DNA of 64,000 bases from Carya illinoinensis (GCF_018687715.1 NC_056762.1:40469520-40533519), one strand, 5' to 3'; numbered from the stretch's first letter, positions 20,943 to 31,208 are shown. The notes: generated by a model not told the origin, from the sequence alone. Numbers and translations: made by a program.

Positions 20943-22560
20943 ACTTTTTTTTTTTTTTGATATGCAAACTTCAAGCTTCATTATACCAAAGAGAAGATTA
21001 CAGACATACATCAAACCATAAGGTTTGAGATAAAAAGTTCGGAATACAATCCCACCACATGGTAATACTATCAACCTGTCGACCAAACTTAGCTAAAGAA
21101 TGAGCAGCCATATTAGCTTCCCTATAAACATGTTCAAACAAACATTCCCCAAATAAAGAAGACAACTGTTTAATTTCCTGATAAAGACCACCATACATAG
21201 AGTTTAACATACTATTTTGATTCAAAGCTTCAACCACCATGAGACAATCACTCTCCACTTGGATATGCTGAATTCCTATACCAGCACAAAGTTGTAGTCC
21301 ACGGAAAATAGCTAGTAATTCAATATGCTCAACATCTTCAACAACCAGTTCTGGAATAGTAGCTGCCATCAATATTCTGCCAGTATGATCCCGCAAGATG
21401 GCACCAGCTCCTGCAGTTCCAGCTTCTACATAGAGAGATCCATCCACATTAAGCTTGAAACAACCTGCTTGAGGTACCTTCCATCGATAGAGATCTTGAA
21501 ACTGCTGCCGATGCTTTTTATACACAGCTTTATAATTCTTCAACACAGATAAAGCATGTTTAGCTGCATGGTGAGGAGAAACAACAAGTTGATCATGAAA
21601 AAATTTATTTCTCCTATACCAAAAACCCCAAGCCACAGTGCAGAAAATAGATAAATTATCCCATTGCTTTGCCATACAAAACTTAAGAGCCATATCAATA
21701 ACAGTAGAAGAAACCCCAATATTCAAACTCGGTAAAACTCTCAGCCAAGTTGCTTCCAAGAACTTACATCCCACCAAAGCATGAAAAGTTCCTTCTTCTT
21801 GTTCCTTACAAAAGCTACAATATCCATCAATAGAAACATGTTTTAACAGCAAATTTGTCTTAGAAGGTAACCCATCTTTACAAGCACGCCAAGCAAAAAT
21901 TTTAATTTTATTAGGAACCGGCATCTTCCACAAATGTTTCCAAAGGCTTCTATGATAACTAGCAGTTGATGACTCCGCTTCATGAGAGCCTTGTTTATCC
22001 ATAATAAGACGATAGCAGCTTCGAACACTGAATAAACCACTTCTCTCAAATTCCCAAACCCTTTTATCACCACTATTCACAGTTCGAAATGGTAATTTCA
22101 GAATATCCTGTACAATGTTTGGATTAAAGAGAGCTCTCAATTTTTCCATATCCCACAATCTAGAGTTATCAGAAAACAAGGTATTCACACAATGCCATTC
22201 AGTACCATCTCTTATCGCTACCCCTTCCTTCACCAAAGAATCATACCCCGGAATCCATTTATCAAGCCAAACACTAACATAATTACCATCGCCAACCCGC
22301 CACCTACATCCCTCCAAAACCCATTTCCTAGCCTCCCAAATCCCTCTCCAAGAATAAGAAGGAGATCTACCCAAACCACCTGTCTGAAAATTCGATAAAG
22401 GAAAATACTTAGCCTTGAGCAACCGATAAAGTAAGGAATTCTCATCTTGAAGCAACCGCCATCCCTGCTTGGCCAACATAGCCAAGTTATGAACTCTGAG
22501 ATTCTTAAACCCCAGACCACCCCTAGATTTAGTAACACATAATTTAGACCAGCTCAATTT
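20943..22560 (-). mobile_element. 5'-truncated LINE, best preserved in the window
   Basis: A-tail visible as T13 at 20947-20959, then the 3' end and the coding region up to 22557. It sits where copy 2 has 2.68 kb of other sequence (52608-55286): the left flank GATGATTAA and the right flank TTTAAGGTATATATTTGGAT are common to both. No target duplication is apparent, which fits insertion with loss of target DNA. Confidence 0.88.
20998..22557 (-). CDS. LINE ORF2 C-terminal half: zf-RVT and RNase H, open frame of 519 codons
   Basis: Residues ~1-60 are the region after the RT core (SRGGLGFKNLRVHNLAMLAK). Residues ~60-180 include WRVGDGNYVSVWLDKWIPG. Residues ~200-290 form the zinc-binding domain (SLWKHLWKMPVPNKIKIFAW and CSFCKEQEEGTFHALVGC). 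Residues ~370-500 form RNase H with acidic residues in LNVDGSLYV, ELLAIFRGL and VESDCLMVVEAL and the HVYREANMAAHSLA helix, ending MWWDCIPNFLSQTLWFDVCL. The frame is uninterrupted, suggesting a recent insertion. The apparent Met start is just the first Met in a truncated frame. Endonuclease and the RT catalytic core are absent, so it cannot mobilise itself. Confidence 0.9.
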   Translation of the reverse strand: MSWSKLCVTKSRGGLGFKNLRVHNLAMLAKQGWRLLQDENSLLYRLLKAKYFPLSNFQTGGLGRSPSYSWRGIWEARKWVLEGCRWRVGDGNYVSVWLDKWIPGYDSLVKEGVAIRDGTEWHCVNTLFSDNSRLWDMEKLRALFNPNIVQDILKLPFRTVNSGDKRVWEFERSGLFSVRSCYRLIMDKQGSHEAESSTASYHRSLWKHLWKMPVPNKIKIFAWRACKDGLPSKTNLLLKHVSIDGYCSFCKEQEEGTFHALVGCKFLEATWLRVLPSLNIGVSSTVIDMALKFCMAKQWDNLSIFCTVAWGFWYRRNKFFHDQLVVSPHHAAKHALSVLKNYKAVYKKHRQQFQDLYRWKVPQAGCFKLNVDGSLYVEAGTAGAGAILRDHTGRILMAATIPELVVEDVEHIELLAIFRGLQLCAGIGIQHIQVESDCLMVVEALNQNSMLNSMYGGLYQEIKQLSSLFGECLFEHVYREANMAAHSLAKFGRQVDSITMWWDCIPNFLSQTLWFDVCL

Positions 22561-22563
22561 TAA

Positions 22564-22699
22564 GGTATATATTTGGATAGTAAAATGATCTCGGATAAAT
22601 ATTGAATAATAGTAAATAATAATAAAAATAATTAAAATATGTGAAAAGTAATGATAAAATATTGAGTACTAGTAGAATAATCTTTACCCAAACACAACC
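22564..22699. mobile_element. 136-bp MITE-like element
   Basis: Left end GGTATATATTTGGATAGTAA and the complement of the right end GGTTGTGTTTGGGTAAAG are imperfect inverted repeats around AT-rich DNA. Copy 2 has the same element at 55288-55423. The LINE in copy 1 abuts its left end. No clear target duplication. Confidence 0.5.
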
Positions 22700-22913
22700 A
22701 TAGTCCATCTACGTTAGTGGTATCTGATGATCTATAGCTGTAGGAAAATGTTAGTAATTTGTCCATTATTTTGTCTGGTAATGAAAAGGTCTATGTTTTT
22801 TTTAATGTTTTAAAAAAATACAAACTTAACTTTTGCATTAGAGGTTCCCGTAGTAGGATGCATGCAGTCTTGACTACAGGATTGTACGTGGTGAATTAGC
22901 TTTGTTGAAAAAT
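22700..22913. other. short host spacer, duplicated
   Basis: No coding content. It matches 55424-55637. It carries the left LINE target sequence at its end. Confidence 0.5.
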
Positions 22914-23190
22914 AGGGGCTGCATCTCCTGGCCTTCTTTCTTTTTGAAATAAGAACCAGATCTCATTCATGAAAATAGGGGCTGCATCTTCTTCTTTCTT
23001 TTTGAGATAAGAACCAGACCTCATTCATGCAAAGTATTACACCATTTCCTTACAAACCAGTTCAAAGATACATTCAAAAACAACTTCCAGTTCGTACAAA
23101 TCCTCAGTGCATAGGAGTGCCGCCTTTGCCAAGCCATGTGCAACTTGACTGAATTCCCTTTTTTGTATAAGACACAGACCATTCAGCAAA

Positions 23191-23460
23191 CTAGTTAAGC
23201 AATTGTCTTGTATCTGTAATCAACAAACCCCCATAACTCCAGTCAGGCTTTGAATTTTTTAAGATTTTCGCCACCTTAATGGCATCCCCTTCCAGCTTAA
23301 TTATGTGAATTCCTATCTCCTTACAAAATTTGACTCCCAACATCAAAGCATATGCCTCTCCACAAAATGGGCATAAACTTAGTGCTCTTCTTGATCTTAA
23401 TGTCCCAATTACACTTCCTGCCAAATCTCTAAGTATAGCACCAATACCAATTAGTCCCAT
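23191..23460 (-). pseudogene. LINE RNase H fragment, copy 1
   Basis: 89 codons: IGIGAILRDLAGSVIGTLRS, GEAYALMLGVKFCKEIGIHI and KLEGDAIKVAKIL. These are the Glu and Asp segments of the RNase H fold, with the usual D of ESD replaced by EGD. The first Asp strand lies upstream in another frame. Identical in copy 2 at 55915-56184. Confidence 0.75.
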
Positions 23461-23659
23461 CTCGAGTTGTACTGCTACATCTCAATTGAGCTTATAAAAC
23501 CCATTTTAACCATCTTTGCTATTGAGGAACATTTAAGCTTTTAGTGTTTCTATTCTTAGAAACTTGCAGTACTCTATTAAATAAGTCAACTTCAATTCTA
23601 ACCTAATTGACAAGAAATGAAGGATGCTTGAACTTTTGATCATACACAAAACTATTTCT

Positions 23660-24520
23660 TCAAAACCATATCTGTCTAAGAGTCATTGCAGCTTTCATGT
23701 AATTCCTCTTTATCAAACTTGTCAACCAATGCTTGCCAAATTCCATGCCCTCAAGGCTCATTTTCTGTATTTTCTTGCAACTAATTGACCAAACATCTTT
23801 TGCAGCAGGACATGTCCACAAAACATGGGCCACATTCTCAGAACCAGATTTACTAATGGGACATATATCATTAGAAACAACCTTCCTCCTGTATAGATTA
23901 GACATCGTTGGGATAGCTTCATTCACAGCTTTCCAAATGAACATAATTACTGCTTTTGAGATTTGCAAAGTCCAGATAGATTGTCAAAACTTGGACTAAG
24001 TGTTAATTAGTGAAGGTCCCCCATGAGCTCTTGCTACCAGTTCTCTATATAAATAATAAGCACTTTTTACTTAGAAAATTCCATTTGAATTGCCCCTCCA
24101 AACTAGCTAATCTCCTCTGCTACCATCAGACATAGGGATGCCTTTAATAAGTTGGACCTTAGGTTCACTAAAGAGCTGGTTAATGGTTTCCTCTTTCCAT
24201 TGATTATTGCTAGGATCGATAAGGTCTAAAACCATGTTAACATCTACACTAAGAGGTCTTGCTGAGTTAACCTTGTAAGAATAAGGATTTTCAAGCCACC
24301 TATCCTCCCATATTTTGACATGCTTCCCATCCCCAATCCTCCATATCAGTCCCTCTTTAAGCAAATTTAATCTAGTTACCAGGCCCCTCCACAAGAAAGA
24401 TGGTCTTGACCCTACATTTGCCTCCAGCAGCTCCCCATTTGGAAAGCATTTACATTTTATGACCCTTGCTAATAGGGAATCAGGATGAAGCAACATATGC
24501 CATGATTGTTTTGCTAACAT
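23660..24520 (-). pseudogene. LINE zf-RVT region, copy 1
   Basis: Two open pieces: 24520-24107 (MLAKQSWHMLLHPDSLLARV, LIWRIGDGKHVKIWEDRWLE) and 23968-23660 (IMFIWKAVNEAIPTMSNLYR, then CPISKSGSENVAHVLWTCPA, the Cys/His cluster). They are separated by stops. They lie downstream of the RT core in sense direction. Confidence 0.8.
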
Positions 24521-24623
24521 GGCTAGATTAAAACTTTTAAAATTCCTGAACCCGAGCCCTCCTTGCTTCTTTGACTGCCTAAGTTGATCCCAGTTAACTC
24601 ACTATATCTTGGACCTGTTTTCA

Positions 24624-25625
24624 TTAAAACCAAAACTTCTTTAACAGTTTATTAATTCTACAAGTAATGGAAATAGGCAACAAGAAAATCCTCATTGCAA
24701 AGATGAGGATAGCTTGTAGAACAGATTTAAGCAAAATTTCTCTTCCAGCTACAGATAAGCTATTAGTCTTCCAATTTTTCACCCTAGACCATATCCTATC
24801 AAGAAGAGAATGAAAAGAACTTGCTTTAGATCTACCAATCACAGCAAGCAAGCCAAGATTTCTCTCAAATGATCCCTTCGACTTAATGACTGTGATACTT
24901 AGAATATTATCCATTATCTCTGCTGAAGTATTCCTACTAAAATGGATTTATGTTTTTTTTTCCTTATTAAGCATTTGACCAGAGGCCTTCTCATAGACTT
25001 ATAATATAAAAAGAATCCTACTCCATTCAAGAGAATTAGCCTTACAAAAAAAAAAAAAAAGATTATCATTTGCTAAAAAAAAAAAAAAATGATTCACATA
25101 CACATGGCCTTCACCAATAGGTACACTCGAAATGATACCATGAGATTCAGCTTGAAACAGCATGTTGGACAATGCTTCAGCACAGATGATGAATAGATAG
25201 GGAGAGAGAGGATCTCCTTGTCTAATGCCTCTAGTAGGATTAAAAGATGAGCAAACCTCACCATTCAACAACAAAGAGAATGAAACTAATGTGATGCAAT
25301 TCATTATCAATAAAATCCGCTGATTAGCAAACCCAACCTTTCCATTACAGCTTTTAAAAAACTCCACTATACCCTATCATATGCCTTACTCATATCTAGC
25401 TTTGATGCCATAAAACCAGATTTGCCAAACATTCTAGTATTCATTGAATGAAGGGTCTCATATGCAACAATCATATTATCAGTGATTATCCTGTCTGGAA
25501 TAAAAGCACTTTGATTCATTGATATGATATAGGGTAAAATAGACTTAAAGTCTATTAGCCAGGACTTTAGCAACAATCTTATAGCATACATTGCAAAGGC
25601 TTATAGGTCTTAAATCTGTCACCCT
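24624..25625 (-). pseudogene. LINE reverse transcriptase, broken, copy 1
   Basis: Pieces in sense order: 25591-25367 ([33 protein letters not shown]); 25367-24999 (TRGIRQGDPLSPYLFIICAE and a degraded catalytic box LANDNLFFFF); 24914-24624 (KASSFHSLLDRIWSRVKNWK, LSVAGREILLKSVLQAI). The usual F-A-D-D catalytic pair reads A-N-D between two A-tracts (25046-25060 and 25075-25089), so one aspartate is lost. Frames are broken at about 25560, 25367 and 25000. Confidence 0.85.
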
Positions 25626-25865
25626 TCTAGGTTATTTAAATTTTCGGATCAAGGTTGTATAGGTGTCATTCATACATCTAAGGGAGCATCAATGGTTAAG
25701 AATATGCAAAACATACTTATAGGTATCCTCACCAATAGCACTCGAATTAGATTGATAGAACTGTGCCGAGAAACCATCAGGGCGTGGGGACCCTAATGGT
25801 CTCATTTGGAATATAGCAACCCTGACCTCCTCCTCTGTGAATGGCTTCATTAATCCTTGATTCAT

Positions 25866-26075
25866 TTATGCTGTAACCTTTGGGGGCATCCCTTGTAAGC
25901 ATTCATTGAAATCTCCAGTATTTGAAGAGGTAAACAGCTTTGCATAGAAATCTGAAAAAACTACTACAACTTGACCTTTTTCTGAGACCATACAACCATT
26001 CTTGTCTTGTATTTGATAAATGGAATTGCTCTTTTTTCTTTGAGTGGCCTGCTTATAAAAGTAATTAGTATTCAT
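25866..26075 (-). pseudogene. LINE pre-RT segment, copy 1
   Basis: 69 codons: MNTNYFYKQATQRKKSNSIY and DKNGCMVSEKGQVVVVFSDF, the stretch between endonuclease and RT in plant L1 ORF2. It is the most upstream coding part preserved. A stop separates it from RT. Confidence 0.7.
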
Positions 26076-26289
26076 ATCCCCATGTTAAAAGCCAATGTTG
26101 TTTATCCCTCCATTTCCACTTCAGGGGCTGCATCTTCTGGATTCACCCAACGAATATACATGCATTTAAAGCATACAATTCAAAATAAGAAAAATTTTAT
26201 ATAATATACTATCATCACACTAAGTAATATGTGACACATTTATTACAATTGATTGATATTTTATTACATGATTCTTTATCATCCAATGG

Positions 26290-26648
26290 TGATTATTAAT
26301 GAATGAGGAATCAGCTGCCACACAAAAAGAGCAAAACCGAGAGAGCAACAACACTACATCAGCTGCCACACAAAAGGAGCAGGACAGAGAGCACAACACC
26401 ACTACATGCCCAACAGATTCTCAACAGAATGGATATTGATATTTCAGGCTGTACACTCTTGGGGGCAATATTGTACATTCATTTATTTTTTATGTATAGA
26501 TGGTTATTTTGTCTCTTGTATAAATAGGCTACTGTACAGATTTACGAAGATAGAATTCTTGAATACAAAATAGAGTATTTTTCTCTTCATCTCCATTGTT
26601 GTTCTACAACTTTTCTTCTAGTAAACCAGACCTTCACTAAATCTATCA
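26290..26648 (+). mobile_element. 5' LTR of plus-strand copia element, copy 1 (left edge uncertain)
   Basis: The right edge is firm: ...AAATCTATCA is followed by the primer site TGGCATCAGAGCC (26649-26661). A ~50-bp internal repeat with ATCAGCTGCCACACAAAA occurs twice (26310-26370). The left edge is not resolved, since no TG with a recognisable inverted end stands out; anywhere from 26141 to 26300 is possible. Copy 2 equivalent: about 59038-59397. Confidence 0.6.
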
Positions 26649-27707
26649 TGGCATCAGAGCCTCCCCCTTAACCTCCCACTCTCAACCTTACTGATCTTAG
26701 CAATCCAAACAATCCATACCGACTAGAAACCTCTGATAATCCTAGTACTCTTCTGGTCACGGAACCTCTCACTACCGAAAATTACTCCACTTGGTCCAGA
26801 TCCATTCAAAGAGCTCTTAGGGCCAAGAATAAACTCGGACTTATTGATGGAACCATTGACAAACCTACCTTTACCTCTGAAACACTCCTCTCATTGTGGG
26901 AACGATGCAACAATATGCTTGTGTCCTTGCTTCAAAATGCTATCAGCCTACCACTTCGTCCGTCCGTGGCATTTGTTAATGATGCACGGGAATTATGGCT
27001 GGAGCTATAAGACCGTTTCTCCCCCCTGGTCCCCGCATCTATGAATTGAAGAAAACCCTTGCAAACTTGTTATAGGAAACCGATACAATTAGCACCTACT
27101 ATGGCAAACTTAAATCCCTTTGGGATGAGCTCTCTTTTTATGACCCTCTACCTGTTTGTTCCTGTGCCTCAACCAAACTCATCTCTGATCGATACCAACG
27201 AGACTGTGTGATTCAGTTTCTTATGGGCCTCCATGATTCCTTCACAAATGTTCGTGACCAGCTTATGTTGCTTGAACCTCTACCACCTGTCAACAAGGTA
27301 TTTTCCTACATTCAACAACAAGAGAGGCATCATCTCATCACTTCAGCTACTCCTCCAGTTGATACTATTGCATTAGCTGCCCGTAGACCATTTCCTTTTT
27401 CTCCCAAGCGAGACAAACCTTACTGCACTCATTGTAAAATCACAGGCCATAATTTGGCTCAATGCTTCAAATCTGGAAATGCCGCAGCCCCTGTTTGTAC
27501 ACATTGTGAAATGACTGGACACACTGCTGACCGTTGCTACAAACTTCACGGCTACCCACCTAGACACAAGTATCATAGGCCACGTCTCAATGCTGTCTCC
27601 ATTGAAGCACCTCCTTCGGCAACCAACAATGACTCAAACATGGTGTTTACTAAAGAGCAATAAACTCGGACTTATTGATGGAACCATTGCCAAACCTACC
27701 TTTACCT
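26649..27707 (+). pseudogene. copia gag with two zinc knuckles, copy 1, truncated
   Basis: After the primer site the sense frame gives YRLETSDNPSTLLVTEPLTT and YSTWSRSIQRALRAKNKLGL, then TAA in LWLEL* (27009), a frameshift, PRIYELKKTLANL, another stop, and the open frame 27208-27663. That frame includes MIQFLMGLHDSFTNVRDQLM and knuckles YCTHCKITGHNLAQCF and VCTHCEMTGHTADRCY (both C-x2-C-x4-H-x4-C). At 27658 it jumps back to a 50-bp piece of upstream gag (IINSDLLMEP region, normally at 26826-26876). No pol follows. Confidence 0.85.
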
Positions 27708-27937
27708 CAAGAAGAGAATGAAAAGAACTTCTTTAACAGTTTATTAATTCTACAAGTAATGGAATTAGGCAGCAAGAAAATCCTCATTGCAAAGATGAGG
27801 ATAGCTTGTAGAACAGATTTAAGCAAAATTTCTCTTCCAGCTACAGATAAGCTATTAGTCTTCCAATTTTTCACCCTAGACCATATCCTATCAAGAAGAG
27901 AATGAAAAGAACTTGCTTTAGATCTACCAATGATAGT
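27708..27937 (-). pseudogene. LINE fragment in a mosaic junction
   Basis: Matches the RT-downstream part of the LINE at 24632-24840, with a short extra piece (AGAAGAGAATGAAAAGAACT) placed twice, at 27709 and 27895. The minus frame reads ASSFHSLLDRIWSRVKNWKT as in the parent LINE. It is fused to copia gag on the left and to a plus-strand LINE on the right. Confidence 0.8.
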
Positions 27938-29093
27938 GGCAGACATTATGAAAGTGATGATTCACCCAAGAGAAACAATAGATAAATTGATATGAAGGCA
28001 TGAGAGAAGTGGACAGTTCTCAGTAAAAAGCTGTTTTAAGTTTATTCTTTCTCAGAATGGGCCTTGTTTAGCAAAATCTTCTTGTATGGAGAGGCAGCAG
28101 AGGTTATGGAAAGCTTTGTGGAAGATGAAAATTCCTAAGAAGATCAAAGTGTTTGCTTGGCATGCTTGTAAACAAAGTCTACGTTTAAAGGATAATTTGT
28201 TGAAGAAACATGTGATTACAGAAGCACATTGCAGGTTCTGTTTGCATCCAATAGAGGATCTTCTCCATGTTGTTTTCACTTGCAGTCAGCTTTGTGATTT
28301 ATGGAAACAGTTCTTCCCTTCTTTGGCTCATCATGCATACCTTAATGTCATTGATATTGCTATGCAGTTTGCTGAGGGTAAGGATTTAAATAATTTGGCT
28401 CTATTTTTCTATCTTGCATGAGGTTTCTAGTATAGGAGAAATAAGTTGGAGTTTGAAAAGATCACTTTGAGTCCTAGCCATATGAGTAATCATGCCTTGG
28501 GTCTTTTGCATAGTTTTAAAGCAGTTTCTATAAAATCACATGTTTAGCTTAAAGATGATTTTAGTTGGAAGCCCAGTTGGTGTGCTTAAGCTAAACACAA
28601 ATGAGGCTATGTTTGGAAATCTTCAAAAAGCAAGTGTAGGAGTCATTCTTAGAGATGCATCAAGAAAGTTTGTAATGGTTGCTACTGAAATTGAAAATGA
28701 AGTTGAAGATCAAGAGGCTATTGAACTGTTGACAGTTTTTCTTGGTCTTTAATTGTGTTCCACTATGGATATTTCGAATATAGTAGTTGAGAGTGATTGT
28801 TTGTCGTTAGTGCAATCTTTACAGCAAAATAATATGGTGGACTCCATTCTTGGCAATTTGTTTGCAGAAGTACAGAAGCTAAAAGGTTGTTTTTGTAGTT
28901 GTTCTTTTAATCATGTGTATAGGGAGGGGAATATGGTAGCACATTAGCTTACTCGTAATGCTTGGAGGGTTGATAGTATTGAGATGTGGTGGGATTGTAT
29001 TCCAGACTTTATTTCTCAAACCATTTGGTTTGATAAATGTCTGTAATTGTTGATCTCAAATGAAGATGATTGTTTTTATCAAAAAAATAAAAA
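27938..29093 (+). pseudogene. plus-strand LINE 3' end (zf-RVT and RNase H), broken
   Basis: Coding begins near 28000 (SGQFSVKSCFKFILSQNGPC). The frame 28086-28421 holds MERQQRLWKALWKMKIPKKI and CRFCLHPIEDLLHVVFTC (zinc-binding). After stops near 28420 and 28545, RNase H follows in 28540-28752 (VLKLNTNEAMFG, with Asn in place of the first catalytic Asp) and 28753-28947 (VESDCLSLVQSL, NHVYREGNMVAH). It ends MWWDCIPDFISQTIWFDKCL before a stop at 29044 and an A-rich tail (29080-29093). Same subfamily as 4689-5528 and 20998-22557. Confidence 0.88.
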
Positions 29094-30795
29094 CTTTTCC
29101 TAACTTGTATGTTTGGTGCTCAATGGGAGTTGAATTGTCTATCTTGTATGTTAGAATCTATAAATTGTGTGATTTCATGGCTCGTTTATGTTTTGGTGAG
29201 CCTTTGGGAATTTAGTTGTATTCGTTGTATTTTAGAACCCGTAAATTGTGGATGGTCAATGTTTTGGTGGGTCTCTTATTTGAAAAGTCTTGAACGAAGG
29301 AGGGGACAATCATAAAATATGGGTTGATGTTCCAATGTGTTGGGAGTTGCAAGTTTTGGGCATTGGGCCCTAGTCATTATAAACCCGAGGCACTATGTTG
29401 GAATGTTTTGGTTGATGGGCTATTTATGGACTCATATTGAGCTATAGTCAAGCATTAGAATTTTGTTAGTTATAATGGTGGTGTCAGTGTGAGTTACTAA
29501 TATTAGTAGTATTTCTGGTCATGACATTGCCACCGATCGAGTTCAAAGCTTAGATGGTATATTGCAAAAGTCAGGTAAACGGTGTTCTTATGCTAGACAT
29601 GTGAAGAAAAAAGAAACTTGCATATTCTGTTATGAAACCAACCTCAATTATTTTTCTGCACTAGTCTTTGTTATGAACTTTGTGAATTTGACATTTTATC
29701 ATGACTAGTGTAGACATGAGAAATTTTTGTACTATGTTTCATTGTTGCATAAAATGTGAATATGAAGTTTGAAATATTTACTCCGAGTATATGATATTTA
29801 TCTACTCAGTACTCTGTTATAATATTATATTGCATCTAAAAAATCTTAAGGCCTAAGTTTATGTTTTGCTTTGGTTACTGCCCTGCCACGGTTAATAGTA
29901 GTGGTCTTCAGCACTGCCATGGATGATAGTAGTGGCCTCTAATCCCACCACGGGTGATGGTAATGGCCTCTAGCCCTGCCATGGGTGATAATAGTGGCGC
30001 CTGGCTCTGGCATGAGTAATAGTAGTGGCCTCTGGCCCTGCCACGGGTTATAATAGTAGTATTTGTTTGAGTGCAAATCATTTTGGTGATAGAGTGATTT
30101 ATAATCTACTTGACTATTCGTAGATTGCACAACCCTGCCACAGGGGTAAACATGGCTTTTGTTTTGATTGCATCACTTTGGTGACAAAACAGTAATTTAC
30201 ATTCTGCTTAGTTATTTGCAGACATGCACCACCCTACCATAGGAGTAAACATGGTCTCTGATTCTATTTTTGATGTTGTTCAATTCCTTGTGCCTAAGGT
30301 CAGTTATTATTGTAATGATTTTTTTTTTTTTTTAAATACCACCGCCATTTTTTTTAGAACTGTCTGTTTCTACATTTTGTAACTAGCTTACGTTTACATA
30401 GCGGTATAAGTCTACTACTTATTGAGTTGGTGACAACTCACCCAATTATCTTCATTATTTTTCAGATGACTTTGAGATTTTAGGTAGGGATCAGGAATAA
30501 GAAGCATGGGCAAGATTAGTTGCTTGTAGAGGAATAAGTGTTGAAGGGTACAAGTGATTAGTGGAGACACTTGTTTAGAAAATTTATTATTTTTCTTTGA
30601 GCAGTATTTTGGAATGTTGATGACTTTTATTGAGACTTTGGGAACATTTTATTATCTATGTTGGAGAAATTCTTAGATGCTGGATTTTACACGTTGTAGA
30701 CGGCTTCTTGTGTTATTTGGAGTTGTATCTATATTGTTGGGATGTAATTTTAGGTGAGGAAGTGACTCCTTGACCCTTAGTGTACGGGGCATTAC
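29094..30795 (+). mobile_element. probable old LTR remnant (gypsy-like), sense plus
   Basis: No coding frame. The right edge reads CGGGGCATTACA at 30784-30795, like the ...GGGCGTTACA ends of large plant gypsy LTRs. Upstream, TTGAGTTGGTGACAACTCAC and CATTATTTTTCAGATGACTT resemble the leader/TSS region of such LTRs. The left boundary and target duplication are not found, so this may be a truncated solo LTR. Confidence 0.4.
29881..30060 (+). repeat. ~31-bp minisatellite, five to six degenerate units
   Basis: Units follow GCCCTGCCACGGGTGATA and AGTAGTGGCCTCTG with point changes, starting near 29880, 29912, 29943, 29975, 30006 and 30037. It lies inside the LTR-like remnant. No reading frame is conserved across units. 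Confidence 0.85.
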
Positions 30796-30879
30796 AACCG
30801 GTTTCAATATCATAGAGAAAGTCTTCCTTTCTGTCTTTTGCCAATCCCAACTTACCACCATTCTAATCCATTTTCATGC

Positions 30880-31208
30880 TCGATTCCAACCTGCCTGATC
30901 TTTCATTGTGAAATTTGTTAATCCGGTCACCTCAACCGGTTCAAAACAAAGATGTAAAAAATTCACTCAAGGTAAAGAGAGGTGGGTTTGAAACCGGAAG
31001 GTTGGGGATTTCAGTTCCAGGGCAGGACTGCGTGCCTAAATTGTGGAACTCAAACGAATATATTCTGGAAAAGGAGAATTCTGGCATGGATCCAGGATTG
31101 GCATTTCGGTCGAGTTTGAATTTGCCTTACGAATCAGAGAACCATATCTGGCCTCCCCTTAGTTTAATGCCAAGAACACAGCAATATCAACAACAGCCGA
31201 TTGGTTAA
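30880..31208 (+). CDS. unidentified coding fragment, possible 3' exon of a host gene
   Basis: The plus frame ends at TAA 31208 and reads GGFETGRLGISVPGQDCVPK, LWNSNEYILEKENSGMDPGL, LNLPYESENHIWPPLSLMPR, TQQYQQQPIG. Composition and codon use look protein-like, unlike the surrounding repeats, and no transposon motif is present. The family is not recognised. The start is unclear; a splice acceptor such as GTTCAAAACAAAG is not convincing. The LTR-like remnant ends 85 bp upstream and may have cut the gene. It could be the last exon of a transcribed gene or a relic. Confidence 0.4.

Larger units (their letters stand above)
22914..26140 (-). mobile_element. LINE with ~18-bp target duplication, copy 1
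   Basis: Flanked by AGGGGCTGCATCTCCTGG (22914-22931) and AGGGGCTGCATCTTCTGG (26123-26140), one mismatch. Just inside the left end, the target and the first ~40 bp are repeated once (22974 onward), giving a small tandem duplication. The minus-strand element contains RNase H, zf-RVT and RT remnants but no endonuclease, so it was 5'-truncated at insertion. Copy 2 is at 55638-58877 with the same flanks. Confidence 0.9.

Noticed and set aside
22192..22398. Plus-strand frame of 68 codons within the LINE
   Set aside because: Antisense shadow of the 519-codon LINE ORF2 frame, as are 21325-21552 and the minus frames 21843-22073 and 22230-22538.
26303..26527. 74-codon frame in the copia LTR (also 59051-59248)
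   Set aside because: Lies in the LTR and reflects a ~50-bp internal repeat; no protein family.
29109..29315. 68-codon frame after the plus-strand LINE
   Set aside because: Trp/Leu-rich low-complexity reading of repeated TTGTATGTTAGAATC-like DNA; no domain.
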